NCBI GenBank assembly: GCA_002493005.1
Contig: DKXL01000057.1
Span: forward strand, 1 to 31,950
From: Ruminococcaceae bacterium UBA7127
GTDB taxonomy: Bacteria; Bacillota; Clostridia; Oscillospirales; Acutalibacteraceae
Reading direction: 5' to 3'
Length of the DNA stretch: 31,950 nt
The translations under genes and the position numbers were made by a program. Numbering within the stretch: the stretch's first letter is position 1; each line of letters opens with the position of its first letter. The notes beneath the pieces were generated by a model. The model was not told the origin of the DNA and ran no database searches. It worked only from the letters and a program-made list of their open reading frames with translations. Shown one piece after another: positions 1 to 8,145 of this stretch.

Positions 1-8
1 AAAAACTA

Positions 9-37
9 TTGACAGACGACAAAAAAGACAATATAAT
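9..37 (+). promoter_or_regulatory. Sigma-A promoter of the dockerin/CHAP gene
   Basis: Perfect -35 TTGACA (9-14) and perfect -10 TATAAT (32-37) are separated by exactly 17 bp. The predicted transcription start near 44 leaves a leader of about 37 nt that contains the AGGGGG ribosome site at 66-71. A full consensus suggests strong, largely activator-independent transcription. Confidence 0.85.
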
Positions 38-80
38 TATCTTAATAAGATAAAAATATTTTCTCAGGGGGAATTTTATT

Positions 81-2039
81 ATGGAAATCAAAAAATTAAG
101 AATCGTATCTATTTTGCTTGTTATGCTTATGTTGATTTCAGTAATACCAATATCAACAGTAACGGTAAATGCAGCAACCTTAAATTTGAGTCAGTTAAAA
201 GCAAAATTTCCTCACGGAAAGTATTGGAATCATGTTGGATCTTCAAAAAATAACGAAAATGGATATACATCTTCACCTTGCCCCTCACATTCATCAACAA
301 GTACATGTAACGCATATACTTATAGCGGTGTGAAAATTGGGTGGCAGTGCTTTGGTTTTGCATGTAAATTGGGTTATGATGCATATGGTAGTAATCCCAA
401 AAACTGGGGAAGAGCATATAACTTAAATAATATAAAGGCAGGAGATATTATTAATTACGATGGTAACAGTCCTGGACATACAGTTTTTGTTACTAAAGTA
501 AGTGGTGATACAATTTATTTTGCCGAGTGTAATTATGGAGGAAGATGTTTAATTAGATGGGACAGAAGTTTAAAAAAGTCACAGTTTAATAATTTATATA
601 ATGTTTATGTTGCTCCTTCGCCATTACCTGACGGTCCTCATATATGTGAGTTCACAGGCTCTTATTTTGAATCTGCACATCCGCATAAGGTTTATCAGAA
701 ATGCTCTTGCGGCAAAACAAAATATACAGGTGCAACAAGGGCGTACCAAAACTGTTCAACCTGTATGAAATTATCAACAGCTTATGTTATGCCGGTTAAG
801 GCATATACAATTAATACAGGCAAAACAACTGTGTATAATGCCGTTAACGGAACTGCAAAAAGCAATAAAATTTATGATACGGATTTATGCACAATAAGTC
901 AAATATATGACTGTGGTTGGTGTAAGGTTACATTTCCGCTTGACAAAGGCGGAACAGAAACAGGTTACTGCAAAATAAGTACGTTTATGAAAAGCGGAGG
1001 TTATATTATGTATACCTCAAAGCAGACTAATACATATAAAAGAGCTGATTTAAAAACTTCCATAGGTTACGCAGGCGCCGGCGATAAAATATATATTCTG
1101 GGAACATCAAGTTCAGCTGTTCAAATTGCATATCCTTTGACTGCCGGAGGCTGGAAAGTTGGATGGATACCGGTTTCAGCAATAAAGTCTACAATATGTT
1201 ATAATGCTAACCGTGGCAGTGGAAGTATGACAAGTTCGTCGGTACAATATAATGGAACATTTACTTTGACTGCAAACAAATTTGCAAAAACAGGACACAC
1301 TTTTGCCGGATGGAATGTTTACAGAAGTTCAGACAAAAAATGGTACGTATCAGGCAAGGGTTGGAAAACTGCAAGTGAAATTAGTAAAAATAATTACTCT
1401 AAGAATTTGTATAAGGAAAAATATAGCGGTACTTTAAGTAAAGCATGGATAAGCTCAGGCAAGACAAACGACACCTTTACTTTTTATGCTGTATGGACTC
1501 CAAACAAATTAAATGTCAACTATAATGCCAACGGCGGAACAATCAACTCTGATACATATAAATTAAGTAATGACCTTGTATATAAAAAAGACAATAATGA
1601 AAAACTAACACAGATATGGACATATAATGTATCAAAAACCAACGGATTGTATAATGCATCCTCTTTTGGCTTATCAAGGAAAGGTTATACCTTTAAAGGA
1701 TGGGGAACAAAATCAAGTGGTGGTACAGTGTTTGATCAAAATGATGCTGAGCTTGTTCCGACAAGCATTAATTCCGCAATCAAAAACGGAAATTGCTCCA
1801 CCACACTTTATGCAATTTGGACTAAGGATGTCAGTGAAGCAAAAATCGGTGATGTAAACAACGATGGAGCTGTGGATATTACTGATGCAACTATGATACA
1901 AAAACATATTGCTAATATTGTTGATTTTACAGATGACAAAAAAGGTGCCGCGGACATAAACGGAGATGGTGTTGTCAATATTGCCGATGCTACAAGTGTT
2001 CAGAAATATATCGCACAGCTTATTGACAGCTTAGGTTAA
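81..2039 (+). CDS. Secreted CHAP-domain protein with SH3-like, InlB-type repeats and C-terminal dockerin
   Basis: A 652-residue exported protein. Residues 1-32 form a signal peptide (basic start, hydrophobic core, cleavage near VNA-A). Residues about 80-178 resemble a CHAP/NlpC-type peptidoglycan amidase or endopeptidase: candidate nucleophile Cys90 (WQCFGFA), His133 (GHTVFV) and Glu149. A Cys/His cluster follows (C189, H200, H202, C208, C210, C225, C228) that could bind zinc. Residues 234-370 look like two SH3-like wall-binding modules. Residues 372-583 hold two Listeria-Bacteroides (InlB B-type) repeats with GHTFAGW and GYTFKGW motifs. The C-terminus (588-652) is a type I dockerin with two calcium loops, GDVNNDGAVDITD (590-602) and ADINGDGVVNIAD (624-636). 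It should dock onto a cohesin scaffold outside the cell. There is no glycosidase domain. The start is fixed by AGGGGG at 66-71. It looks more A/T-rich in codon choice than its neighbours. The domain calls rest on motifs; the exact bond cut is unknown. Confidence 0.85.
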   Translation: MEIKKLRIVSILLVMLMLISVIPISTVTVNAATLNLSQLKAKFPHGKYWNHVGSSKNNENGYTSSPCPSHSSTSTCNAYTYSGVKIGWQCFGFACKLGYDAYGSNPKNWGRAYNLNNIKAGDIINYDGNSPGHTVFVTKVSGDTIYFAECNYGGRCLIRWDRSLKKSQFNNLYNVYVAPSPLPDGPHICEFTGSYFESAHPHKVYQKCSCGKTKYTGATRAYQNCSTCMKLSTAYVMPVKAYTINTGKTTVYNAVNGTAKSNKIYDTDLCTISQIYDCGWCKVTFPLDKGGTETGYCKISTFMKSGGYIMYTSKQTNTYKRADLKTSIGYAGAGDKIYILGTSSSAVQIAYPLTAGGWKVGWIPVSAIKSTICYNANRGSGSMTSSSVQYNGTFTLTANKFAKTGHTFAGWNVYRSSDKKWYVSGKGWKTASEISKNNYSKNLYKEKYSGTLSKAWISSGKTNDTFTFYAVWTPNKLNVNYNANGGTINSDTYKLSNDLVYKKDNNEKLTQIWTYNVSKTNGLYNASSFGLSRKGYTFKGWGTKSSGGTVFDQNDAELVPTSINSAIKNGNCSTTLYAIWTKDVSEAKIGDVNNDGAVDITDATMIQKHIANIVDFTDDKKGAADINGDGVVNIADATSVQKYIAQLIDSLG

Positions 2040-2116
2040 TGAACGTAATATGTGCAATATTTTTAAAAATAAATATTCAATGAATGTATAACAAAAATAA
2101 AACAGAACATTATTTT

Positions 2117-2148
2117 AAGCAGCCGCTTATGCGGCTGCTTACTTTTTA
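2117..2148 (+). terminator. Intrinsic terminator after the dockerin/CHAP gene
   Basis: A perfect 10-bp stem, AAGCAGCCGC (2117-2126) with GCGGCTGCTT (2131-2140), TTAT loop, followed by ACTTTTT. It closes the single-gene unit starting at 81. Confidence 0.88.
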
Positions 2149-2222
2149 ACTATTCTTATTACCTAAGGACAAAGATATTTGCTTTTGTAATATTCTTACG
2201 AATCAAAATGAAATTGAAAGTA

Positions 2223-2576
2223 TTATTTGTCTCCTGAGCGGGTGATTAGTCCTGCGAGCAATCCGAAGAAGATTGCGGCGGTAATTCCTGCGGCGGCGCT
2301 TGTAAGGGCACCTGTCAAAATTCCGAGTGCACCGTCGGATTTAAGAGCTTCTTTCATTCCTTCGCTCATCAAAAATCCAAATCCGCTGATTGGCACTGAA
2401 GCACCTGCTCCCGCAAAATCGGCAAGTGGTGCATAAAGTCCCACTGCACCCAAAATTACGCCTGCCACAACGAAGCTTGTCAGTATTCGTGCGGGAGTGA
2501 GCTTGGTTTTGTCTATTAAAATCTGACCTACTACGCAAATCAAACCGCCTACCCAAAATGCATTTATATAGTTCAT
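2223..2576 (-). CDS. spoVAE: Stage V sporulation protein AE (SpoVAE)
   Basis: A 117-residue hydrophobic protein with a short N-terminal stretch and about three to four membrane segments. It shows the glycine/alanine-rich pattern of the SpoVAE (SpoVAEb) family, including ILIDKTKLTPARILT near the N-terminus and GFGFLMSEGMKEAL in the middle. SpoVA proteins form the inner-membrane channel that loads dipicolinic acid into the spore core and releases it at germination. The ATG at 2576 is preferred because AAGGAAG lies 7 nt upstream; a TTG one codon earlier is too close. The usual partners spoVAC and spoVAD are not next to it: downstream is the terminator of another gene and upstream is a divergent ABC operon. 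The family call is from sequence pattern. Confidence 0.85.
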   Translation of the reverse strand: MNYINAFWVGGLICVVGQILIDKTKLTPARILTSFVVAGVILGAVGLYAPLADFAGAGASVPISGFGFLMSEGMKEALKSDGALGILTGALTSAAAGITAAIFFGLLAGLITRSGDK

Positions 2577-2739
2577 CAAAGCACTTCCTTAAATGTGTAT
2601 AGTCATTATCTATAAATATTATTTTCAATTTTTGTGCATTAATTCCTGTGTAAAAAAATTTATGTGATGAGAAGCTGAAAATTTGTGTCGGTCGTTTGTT
2701 TTTTTTTGAAATTAACTACACAAATTGTTTTTTTTATTG

Positions 2740-2745
2740 TATAAT
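2740..2745 (+). promoter_or_regulatory. Possible -10 box of the ABC/GldG-like operon
   Basis: TATAAT lies about 100 bp before the first gene of the operon. No convincing -35 sits 16-18 bp upstream, so this is weak. If used, the transcript would start near 2752, just ahead of the two hairpins at 2760-2817. Confidence 0.35.
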
Positions 2746-2759
2746 TTATAGTGTTTAAT

Positions 2760-2792
2760 TGTGCGTTTTGAAGTGCAGTTTAGAAACGCACA
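2760..2792 (+). promoter_or_regulatory. Leader hairpin or operator before the ABC operon
   Basis: A perfect 9-bp inverted repeat, TGTGCGTTT (2760-2768) and AAACGCACA (2784-2792), is separated by 15 nt. No U-run follows, so it is not a terminator. It could be an RNA hairpin in the leader or the half-sites of a dimeric repressor. Confidence 0.5.
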
Positions 2793-2800
2793 GGATAGAC

Positions 2801-2817
2801 GCTGAATGATTTTCAGC
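2801..2817 (+). promoter_or_regulatory. Second small leader hairpin before the ABC operon
   Basis: GCTGAA (2801-2806) pairs with TTCAGC (2812-2817) around a 5-nt loop, 11 nt before the ribosome site AAGGAG at 2829-2834. Only six base pairs, so chance occurrence is possible. Confidence 0.35.
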
Positions 2818-2844
2818 AGAATAATTTTAAGGAGTGAAAGTCAG

Positions 2845-3798
2845 ATGGTTGAGGTTAAAAACCTAACTAAATACTATGGCAACATCAAGGCTGTTGACGA
2901 CATAAGCTTTACTGTTGAAACCGGTGAAATTCTGGGCTTTTTGGGTCCTAACGGTGCCGGAAAATCAACGACGATGAATATGATTACAGGCTATCTTTCT
3001 TCAACAAGCGGTACAGTTACTATTGATGGCAGTGAAATTCTTGACGACCCTAAAAAGGCAAAATCAAAAATCGGATATCTTCCGGAGATTCCGCCGCTGT
3101 ACATAGAGATGACTGTCAGAAAATATCTTGAATTTATGTTTGACCTTAAAAAGGTTAAGCTGCCTAAAAAGGAACACATTGAAGAGGTTATGCGACTGGT
3201 ACACATTTCTGAGCAATCTGAGCGCATTATTAAGCACCTTTCAAAGGGTTATCGTCAGCGTGTGGGATTTGCGCAGGCTTTGCTGGGAAATCCACCGGTA
3301 ATTATACTGGATGAGCCGACAGTCGGTCTTGACCCAAAGCAGATTATTGAAATCAGAAATCTTATAAAGAGCCTTGGAAAAAAGCACACTGTAATTTTTT
3401 CTTCTCATGTTTTGTCTGAGGTATCCGAGATTTGCGACAGAATTATAGTTATATCCGAGGGCAAGATTGCGGCTGACGCAAAGACGGACGAACTGTCAAC
3501 TCAGGTGCTTGGCAATCAAAAGCTTGCAGTGCAGATTGAGGGCAATTCGTCTGACATAATAGCAGCGATCAAAAAAATCCCTGCTGTCGTTCGTGTAATA
3601 AAGACAGGAGAGCAGAATGACGCCGGAAAATATATGATAGAATATGATAAGGACTCAAACATCAGACGTGACGTGTTTAATGCGATGGTCAGAATTAATT
3701 GTGCAATACTCGATATGCAGTCGGGCAACGAAACACTCGAGGACTTGTTCCTCAGGCTGACATCGGGCACAGTAAAAAGCAGTGCGGGAGGCAAATAA
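2845..3798 (+). CDS. ABC transporter ATP-binding protein, GldA/NatA-like
   Basis: A 317-residue cytoplasmic ATPase that would drive the ABC-2 permease encoded next. Visible motifs: Walker A GPNGAGKST (34-42), signature LSKGYRQR (132-139, a usual variant of LSGGQ in this subfamily), Walker B VIILDEP (152-158), and H-loop His188 (SSHVL). Residues after about 220 form the C-terminal extension typical of ABC-2 exporters. The ATG at 2845 is chosen because AAGGAG ends 10 nt upstream; an in-frame ATG at 2806 lies inside the small leader hairpin and lacks a ribosome site. First gene of a four-gene operon (to 7599). The order ATPase, permease, GldG-like, DUF4340 resembles clusters usually named after the Bacteroidetes gldAFG genes. 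The substrate is unknown. Confidence 0.9.
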   Translation: MVEVKNLTKYYGNIKAVDDISFTVETGEILGFLGPNGAGKSTTMNMITGYLSSTSGTVTIDGSEILDDPKKAKSKIGYLPEIPPLYIEMTVRKYLEFMFDLKKVKLPKKEHIEEVMRLVHISEQSERIIKHLSKGYRQRVGFAQALLGNPPVIILDEPTVGLDPKQIIEIRNLIKSLGKKHTVIFSSHVLSEVSEICDRIIVISEGKIAADAKTDELSTQVLGNQKLAVQIEGNSSDIIAAIKKIPAVVRVIKTGEQNDAGKYMIEYDKDSNIRRDVFNAMVRINCAILDMQSGNETLEDLFLRLTSGTVKSSAGGK

Positions 3799-3800
3799 TT

Positions 3801-4505
3801 ATGAGTGCAATTTTAAAAAGAGAGCTTTCCTCTTATTTTAACTCGGCAATAGCATATGTTGTTTTTGCTGCGTATTTTTTCTTTTCGGGCTTATTTTTTC
3901 ACACCTATTGTGTGTTGTTTAACTCAACGAGCCTGAGCTATGTGTATGCTGATATGATGATGATAATTTTGTTTATCGTTCCGATTATTACAATGAAAAC
4001 ATTTGCTGATGAAAAGTATCAAAAGACGGACCAGGCATTGCTTACGTCCCCGGTTAGTTTGTTTCAGATTGTAATGGGCAAATATATGGGCGCTTTTGTA
4101 ATGTACGCAATGTGCAGCTGCATATTCCTTTTGTATGCTATTGTGATTTCGTTTTTCGCTGTTCCCGAGTGGTCGGTTATAATTTGTACATTTATCGGCT
4201 TGCTGTTATTCGGAGCGGCGCTTGTTGCCATTGATATATTTATTTCGTCACTTACAGAGAGCACAATCGTTGCCGCTATTGTAAGTATGGCGGTTAATCT
4301 TGTTATTTATATGATGACAAGCTTTGCTAACATTATTTCAATTGATTGGATTTCATGGATAATCGAAAAAATCAACTTTGCAACATATTATGACGCGTTC
4401 AAATATGGCTTGCTTAACATTACAGACATAGTGTTCTTCCTGAGCGTTGCGGGACTGTTTATATTCTTTACCGTACGTGTTCTGGAAAAAAGACGCTGGA
4501 GCTAA
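3801..4505 (+). CDS. ABC-2 type permease, GldF-like
   Basis: A 234-residue integral membrane protein with about six predicted hydrophobic helices. It contains the FADEKYQKTDQALLTSPVS stretch between helices 2 and 3, which matches the GldF-type pattern (F-A-D/E-E followed by L-L-T-x-P-[VI]-S). It should form the membrane channel for the ATPase encoded 2 nt upstream. The ribosome site GGGAGGC (3786-3792) lies inside the ATPase gene, so the two are translationally close. A longer in-frame reading begins inside the ATPase gene but has no ribosome site. Gene order and topology support transport; the cargo is not predictable. Confidence 0.88.
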   Translation: MSAILKRELSSYFNSAIAYVVFAAYFFFSGLFFHTYCVLFNSTSLSYVYADMMMIILFIVPIITMKTFADEKYQKTDQALLTSPVSLFQIVMGKYMGAFVMYAMCSCIFLLYAIVISFFAVPEWSVIICTFIGLLLFGAALVAIDIFISSLTESTIVAAIVSMAVNLVIYMMTSFANIISIDWISWIIEKINFATYYDAFKYGLLNITDIVFFLSVAGLFIFFTVRVLEKRRWS

Positions 4506-4518
4506 GGAGGTTATATAA

Positions 4519-6063
4519 ATGAGCGAAGAGAAGAACATAAAAAACACAAATGCCTCTGAGGATAAAATAATTGAAACAAAAGAAAAGAAAGCAAAGAATA
4601 ACGGTGGAATTAAAGCTTTCTTAAAGTCACGCAAGGCAAAGCACGGAGCAGTTGCAACTGCAATAGTTGCAGTGGTGATTGCGCTTGTAATTGTGCTTAA
4701 TGTTGTTGTGGGCTTGCTTGTTGACCGTTTTCCTGATTTAGTGGTTGACTTTACATCAAACAACTCTTTTGCTTTGCAGGAGGATACCGTTGATTATGTA
4801 TCACACCTTGACAGTGAGGTTACAGTGTCGATTTTGCTGCCAAAGGATACTTTTGAGAATCAGGGAGCATATTTTGTTCAGGCTCAGCAGCTGCTCGAAA
4901 AAATGCAGGGCAACTCAAATGGAAAACTGAAATTAAAGTATGTTGACCTTACGTCAAATCCTACATTTACATCAGCATATCCCGACGTTGACTGGCAGAC
5001 GACAAGCAACAACTATATTGTTCTTGTTGAATGCGGCAAGCAGTACAGGGTGCTTACTCTCGACGATTGCTTTGAGTATGATACCTCAACCAACGGATAT
5101 AACTTTACAGGTACAAAGATTGAGCAGGCTGTAATCACGGCAATGCTTAACGTTACTACTGATAACAAGGTTGTTGTTAATATGATTAAAGGCAACCAGG
5201 AGCAGGATTATTCTGCAATTAAAAAACTGCTTGAGAATAATGCTTATCAGGTGAACGAGGTTTCGCTTGCGACGAGCGGACTGGATGATGATGCCGATGT
5301 TGCAATGCTTTATGCTCCGTCGGTTGATCTTGACGAGAGTGCAATTGAAAAGCTTGATTTATGGCTTGATAACGACGGCAAAAAGGGCAGAGCGTTGATT
5401 TTTGTTCCCACAGGCGAAAAGGGAGATACACCAAATCTTGACGAATTTCTTGAAAAATGGGGAATGAAGGTCAGCAGCGGATTTGTGTACGAAACAGATA
5501 TGACGCGAATTGCCAGCAGCCAAAGTCCGTTTATCATTACCGTTGATTATACAGACTACTACAAGGATGGCCTAAAAAATGCCGAAATTCCTGTTGTTGT
5601 GTCCGATTCACACGATATAGAAGTTACCGATGAGTCATTGGCGCACAGCTTACTTGTGACCGGTGACAAGGCAGGTGTAATGCCTAAAGATGTTGATGAA
5701 AAGTGGACCTTTGAGGACGGTGTAACAGGCGAAAGTATTTCAGTTGCAGCTGAGGGTGTTGTCAGCAACGAAAAAGAAGAGTCGTCCAGAGTTATTGTGT
5801 TTGGCTCTTATATGATGTTCAGCGACAACATTATGCAGTACAACAGCTTTAATAATTCAACCTATTTTATGAATGTCATTAATACCATTTCAGGCAAGGA
5901 TGACGTTGGAATCACTATTGAGAGCAAGTCCATTGAGAACAAAGAGCTTGGTATTACCGATGTTGCAACACAGAATTTAATGTTTGTTATATTTGTTGCA
6001 GTTATTCCAATCGCTATTCTTTGTGCAGGTTTGGTTGTATGGCTGCGCAGGAGGAACAAGTAA
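4519..6063 (+). CDS. GldG-like ABC transporter auxiliary membrane protein
   Basis: A 514-residue protein. A lysine-rich cytoplasmic N-terminus (1-43) is followed by a membrane helix (about 44-68), a large extracytoplasmic region, and a second helix near 486-508 with an RRRNK end. This architecture and the motif content fit the ABC-type auxiliary (GldG-like) family, whose soluble part lies outside the membrane. In Bacteroidetes GldG works with GldA and GldF in gliding and secretion; a Clostridia-type cell would not glide that way, so the true role is open. The ribosome site AAGGAGG (4504-4510) overlaps the stop codon of the permease gene, showing tight coupling. The family call is confident at the architecture level only. 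Confidence 0.82.
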   Translation: MSEEKNIKNTNASEDKIIETKEKKAKNNGGIKAFLKSRKAKHGAVATAIVAVVIALVIVLNVVVGLLVDRFPDLVVDFTSNNSFALQEDTVDYVSHLDSEVTVSILLPKDTFENQGAYFVQAQQLLEKMQGNSNGKLKLKYVDLTSNPTFTSAYPDVDWQTTSNNYIVLVECGKQYRVLTLDDCFEYDTSTNGYNFTGTKIEQAVITAMLNVTTDNKVVVNMIKGNQEQDYSAIKKLLENNAYQVNEVSLATSGLDDDADVAMLYAPSVDLDESAIEKLDLWLDNDGKKGRALIFVPTGEKGDTPNLDEFLEKWGMKVSSGFVYETDMTRIASSQSPFIITVDYTDYYKDGLKNAEIPVVVSDSHDIEVTDESLAHSLLVTGDKAGVMPKDVDEKWTFEDGVTGESISVAAEGVVSNEKEESSRVIVFGSYMMFSDNIMQYNSFNNSTYFMNVINTISGKDDVGITIESKSIENKELGITDVATQNLMFVIFVAVIPIAILCAGLVVWLRRRNK

Positions 6064-7599
6064 ATGAAAAAGAATGTAAAAATTTTAATTATAGTTGCAG
6101 TTGCTGCGGTGCTGCTTATAGGACTTATGCTGCTGCTGATTTTTATTCCAAAGGGCGACGGCAGCGGTGGTGCAGCAACCTATGACGAGGGCGTTAAGAT
6201 GAGCGTTTCTGTTGATAAAGACGGTGTTCATCAAGCAGATGTAAAGACTAACGACAAGGGCGAAATTGAGAACAACAGCTACGGCACGCTTCTTGAATAT
6301 AAGCCTGCCCAAATCTCAAAAATCCATCTTGAAAACAAAAAGGGAACTCTTGATATTACTTCTCACACTCCGAAGAACGACAAGGGAGAAACTGACACAA
6401 CCGTATATACTGTTGTAGGATACGAGGATTTTGACTTGCAGGGAGGCATTGCAGACGAGATTGCGAACAATGCGTCAAGCTTGACTTTCTCAAGAGTTAT
6501 GACTCTTGACAAGAGTAAGGCCGGTGACTATGGAATTGACAAGCCAAGAGCAACTGCAACAGTTACTTATACTGATAAAACAAAGAGCGTTATTTATGTG
6601 GGTGATGATGCACCACAGGGCGCAGGCACTTATGTAAAGTTTGGCGACGGCGATGAAGTTTATCTTGTTGAATCCTCTGCAGTTGCTGCGTTTGATTATG
6701 GTCTTACCGATCTTATGAGTCTCACAATAAATGATTCTGCGTCTGACGATACCAACGCAAAAGCATCTTCAATTACAATCTCCGGCTCAAATTTTGCAGA
6801 TACAATTGTGTTGGAACCAAATACAGGCAATAAGGTTTCTGCATCATATGTTATGACAAGTCCCGTACGCTGCTATGCTGATGAAAACGAAAGCAGCTTG
6901 GTTGACGGCGCTATACGCGGATTGTACGCTGATAGTGTAAGGATGGTAAATCCGTCAGACGGTCAGCTTTCTGAGTTAGGGCTTGCAAAGCCTTATGCAC
7001 ACATAAAGGCAGTTTATCCCGATATAACGGTTGACCTTATCGCGTCAAAACCCGACAGCAACGGCAATGTTTCACTTATGGAAAACGGCGGCAAGGTTGT
7101 TTATACAATCTCTGCCCAAAAGCTTCCGTGGGTTGATACAAGCTACGAAAACCTTGTTAATCAATATGTGCTCTATCCCAAAATGAATGCGCTGTCAAAA
7201 ATTTCTGTAAATGACGGAAGCAAGACGTATGACTTTGAGTTAAACATAGTGCAGGCAAGCGGGGACGATGAATCCGCAACCTCAACCACCACGGTTAAAT
7301 GCGGCGGCAAGGAGATTGAGCTTGAGCGTTTTTCGACCTTCTATCAAAACATTGCTATGCTTGAACTTATTGATGTTAAATCTGCCGACACGAGCGGTTC
7401 TCCGGTGTTCTCAGTGACATACACTTATTCCGAGGACGGCACAAGCGACACCGTAAGCTATTACAAGGCAGGCGACAACAAGTACGTTGCATCGGTTAAC
7501 GGACAGTCGCTTGGCTATGTTTATCAGTCAAAGGTTAACAAGCTGATTGAGCAGGCAGGCAAGATTGCACAGAACAAGGACGTTGAAAGTTTGCTGTAA
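6064..7599 (+). CDS. DUF4340-type membrane-anchored protein
   Basis: A 511-residue protein with one N-terminal membrane anchor (about 7-29) and a long extracytoplasmic part made of repeated beta-rich segments. It matches the DUF4340 pattern, for example the segment reading MTLDKSKAGDYGIDKPRATA and the later YADSVRMVNPSDGQLSELGL. DUF4340 genes commonly follow gldG-like genes, and here the ATG abuts the preceding stop codon (TAA-ATG). The ribosome site AGGAGG (6049-6054) is inside the upstream gene. It probably forms part of the same envelope complex. No enzymatic motif is visible and no function is claimed. Confidence 0.8.
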   Translation: MKKNVKILIIVAVAAVLLIGLMLLLIFIPKGDGSGGAATYDEGVKMSVSVDKDGVHQADVKTNDKGEIENNSYGTLLEYKPAQISKIHLENKKGTLDITSHTPKNDKGETDTTVYTVVGYEDFDLQGGIADEIANNASSLTFSRVMTLDKSKAGDYGIDKPRATATVTYTDKTKSVIYVGDDAPQGAGTYVKFGDGDEVYLVESSAVAAFDYGLTDLMSLTINDSASDDTNAKASSITISGSNFADTIVLEPNTGNKVSASYVMTSPVRCYADENESSLVDGAIRGLYADSVRMVNPSDGQLSELGLAKPYAHIKAVYPDITVDLIASKPDSNGNVSLMENGGKVVYTISAQKLPWVDTSYENLVNQYVLYPKMNALSKISVNDGSKTYDFELNIVQASGDDESATSTTTVKCGGKEIELERFSTFYQNIAMLELIDVKSADTSGSPVFSVTYTYSEDGTSDTVSYYKAGDNKYVASVNGQSLGYVYQSKVNKLIEQAGKIAQNKDVESLL

Positions 7600-7633
7600 A
7601 ATATCTGATTAAGCAAAATCAGTATAAAAGCAG

Positions 7634-7675
7634 AAAAGGGGCCGCCTCACTAATATAAGTGAGGCAGTCCCTTTT
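7634..7675. terminator. Bidirectional terminator between the ABC operon and gtrA-like gene
   Basis: GCCTCACT and AGTGAGGC form a perfect 8-bp core around a TAATAT-rich loop. Outer AAAAGGG and CCCTTTT arms pair beyond a small bulge. A/T runs flank both sides, so it can end transcripts from both converging units. Confidence 0.85.
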
Positions 7676-7701
7676 GTAAGTTTATGAAATTATATTTTAT
7701 A

Positions 7702-8142
7702 TTATTTTTCTTTGAATGCGAAAAATCTTTGACCGATGTAGTTGAATGCAACAAACAGGCATGAGCCGACTAGCATATAAGCATTACCTGCGAATGTTTT
7801 AACATCCCAACCAAACATTGTGAGCGAATATGCAATGCAAATATATTCTTTAAACAGAAATGCAATGCCGTAAGCACTTAAATAACAAACGGCAATGTTA
7901 AGTGCGAATTTTGCAACAGGTTTCCAACCTTTTTCTTTGTTTTTGAAGGTGAAATACTTGTTGAGGAAGTAACTTAAAATACTGCCCATAATCATGCCAA
8001 CAGTTGATGAAATCCAATCTGCCCAACCGAAAAGATTAAAAAATAAAAACTGAAGTCCTGTTCCGACAACGGTGTTTAAAATTCCGACTAAAATAAACTT
8101 CCAGAATTTTATGTCAAAAAACTTTTTTAAAAAATCTATCAT
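7702..8142 (-). CDS. GtrA-family membrane protein (lipid-linked sugar flippase)
   Basis: A 146-residue protein with four hydrophobic helices. It shows the GtrA/PF04138 pattern: FWKFILVGILNTVVGTGLQF in the first helix, SYFLNKYFTF after the second, and NYIGQRFFAF near the end. Family members such as GtcA are thought to flip undecaprenyl-phosphate-linked sugars across the membrane. The ribosome site AAAGGAAT lies inside the end of the glycosyltransferase gene, and the start codon is 3 nt after that gene's stop. Together with the GT2 enzyme upstream and the divergent YfhO protein it makes a three-component glycosylation set. Confidence 0.9.
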   Translation of the reverse strand: MIDFLKKFFDIKFWKFILVGILNTVVGTGLQFLFFNLFGWADWISSTVGMIMGSILSYFLNKYFTFKNKEKGWKPVAKFALNIAVCYLSAYGIAFLFKEYICIAYSLTMFGWDVKTFAGNAYMLVGSCLFVAFNYIGQRFFAFKEK

Positions 8143-8145
8143 ATT

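Noticed and set aside
2341..2628. 95-residue minus-strand frame overlapping spoVAE
   Set aside because: A shifted frame of spoVAE rich in Arg, Cys and Ser, with no membrane pattern and no ribosome site.
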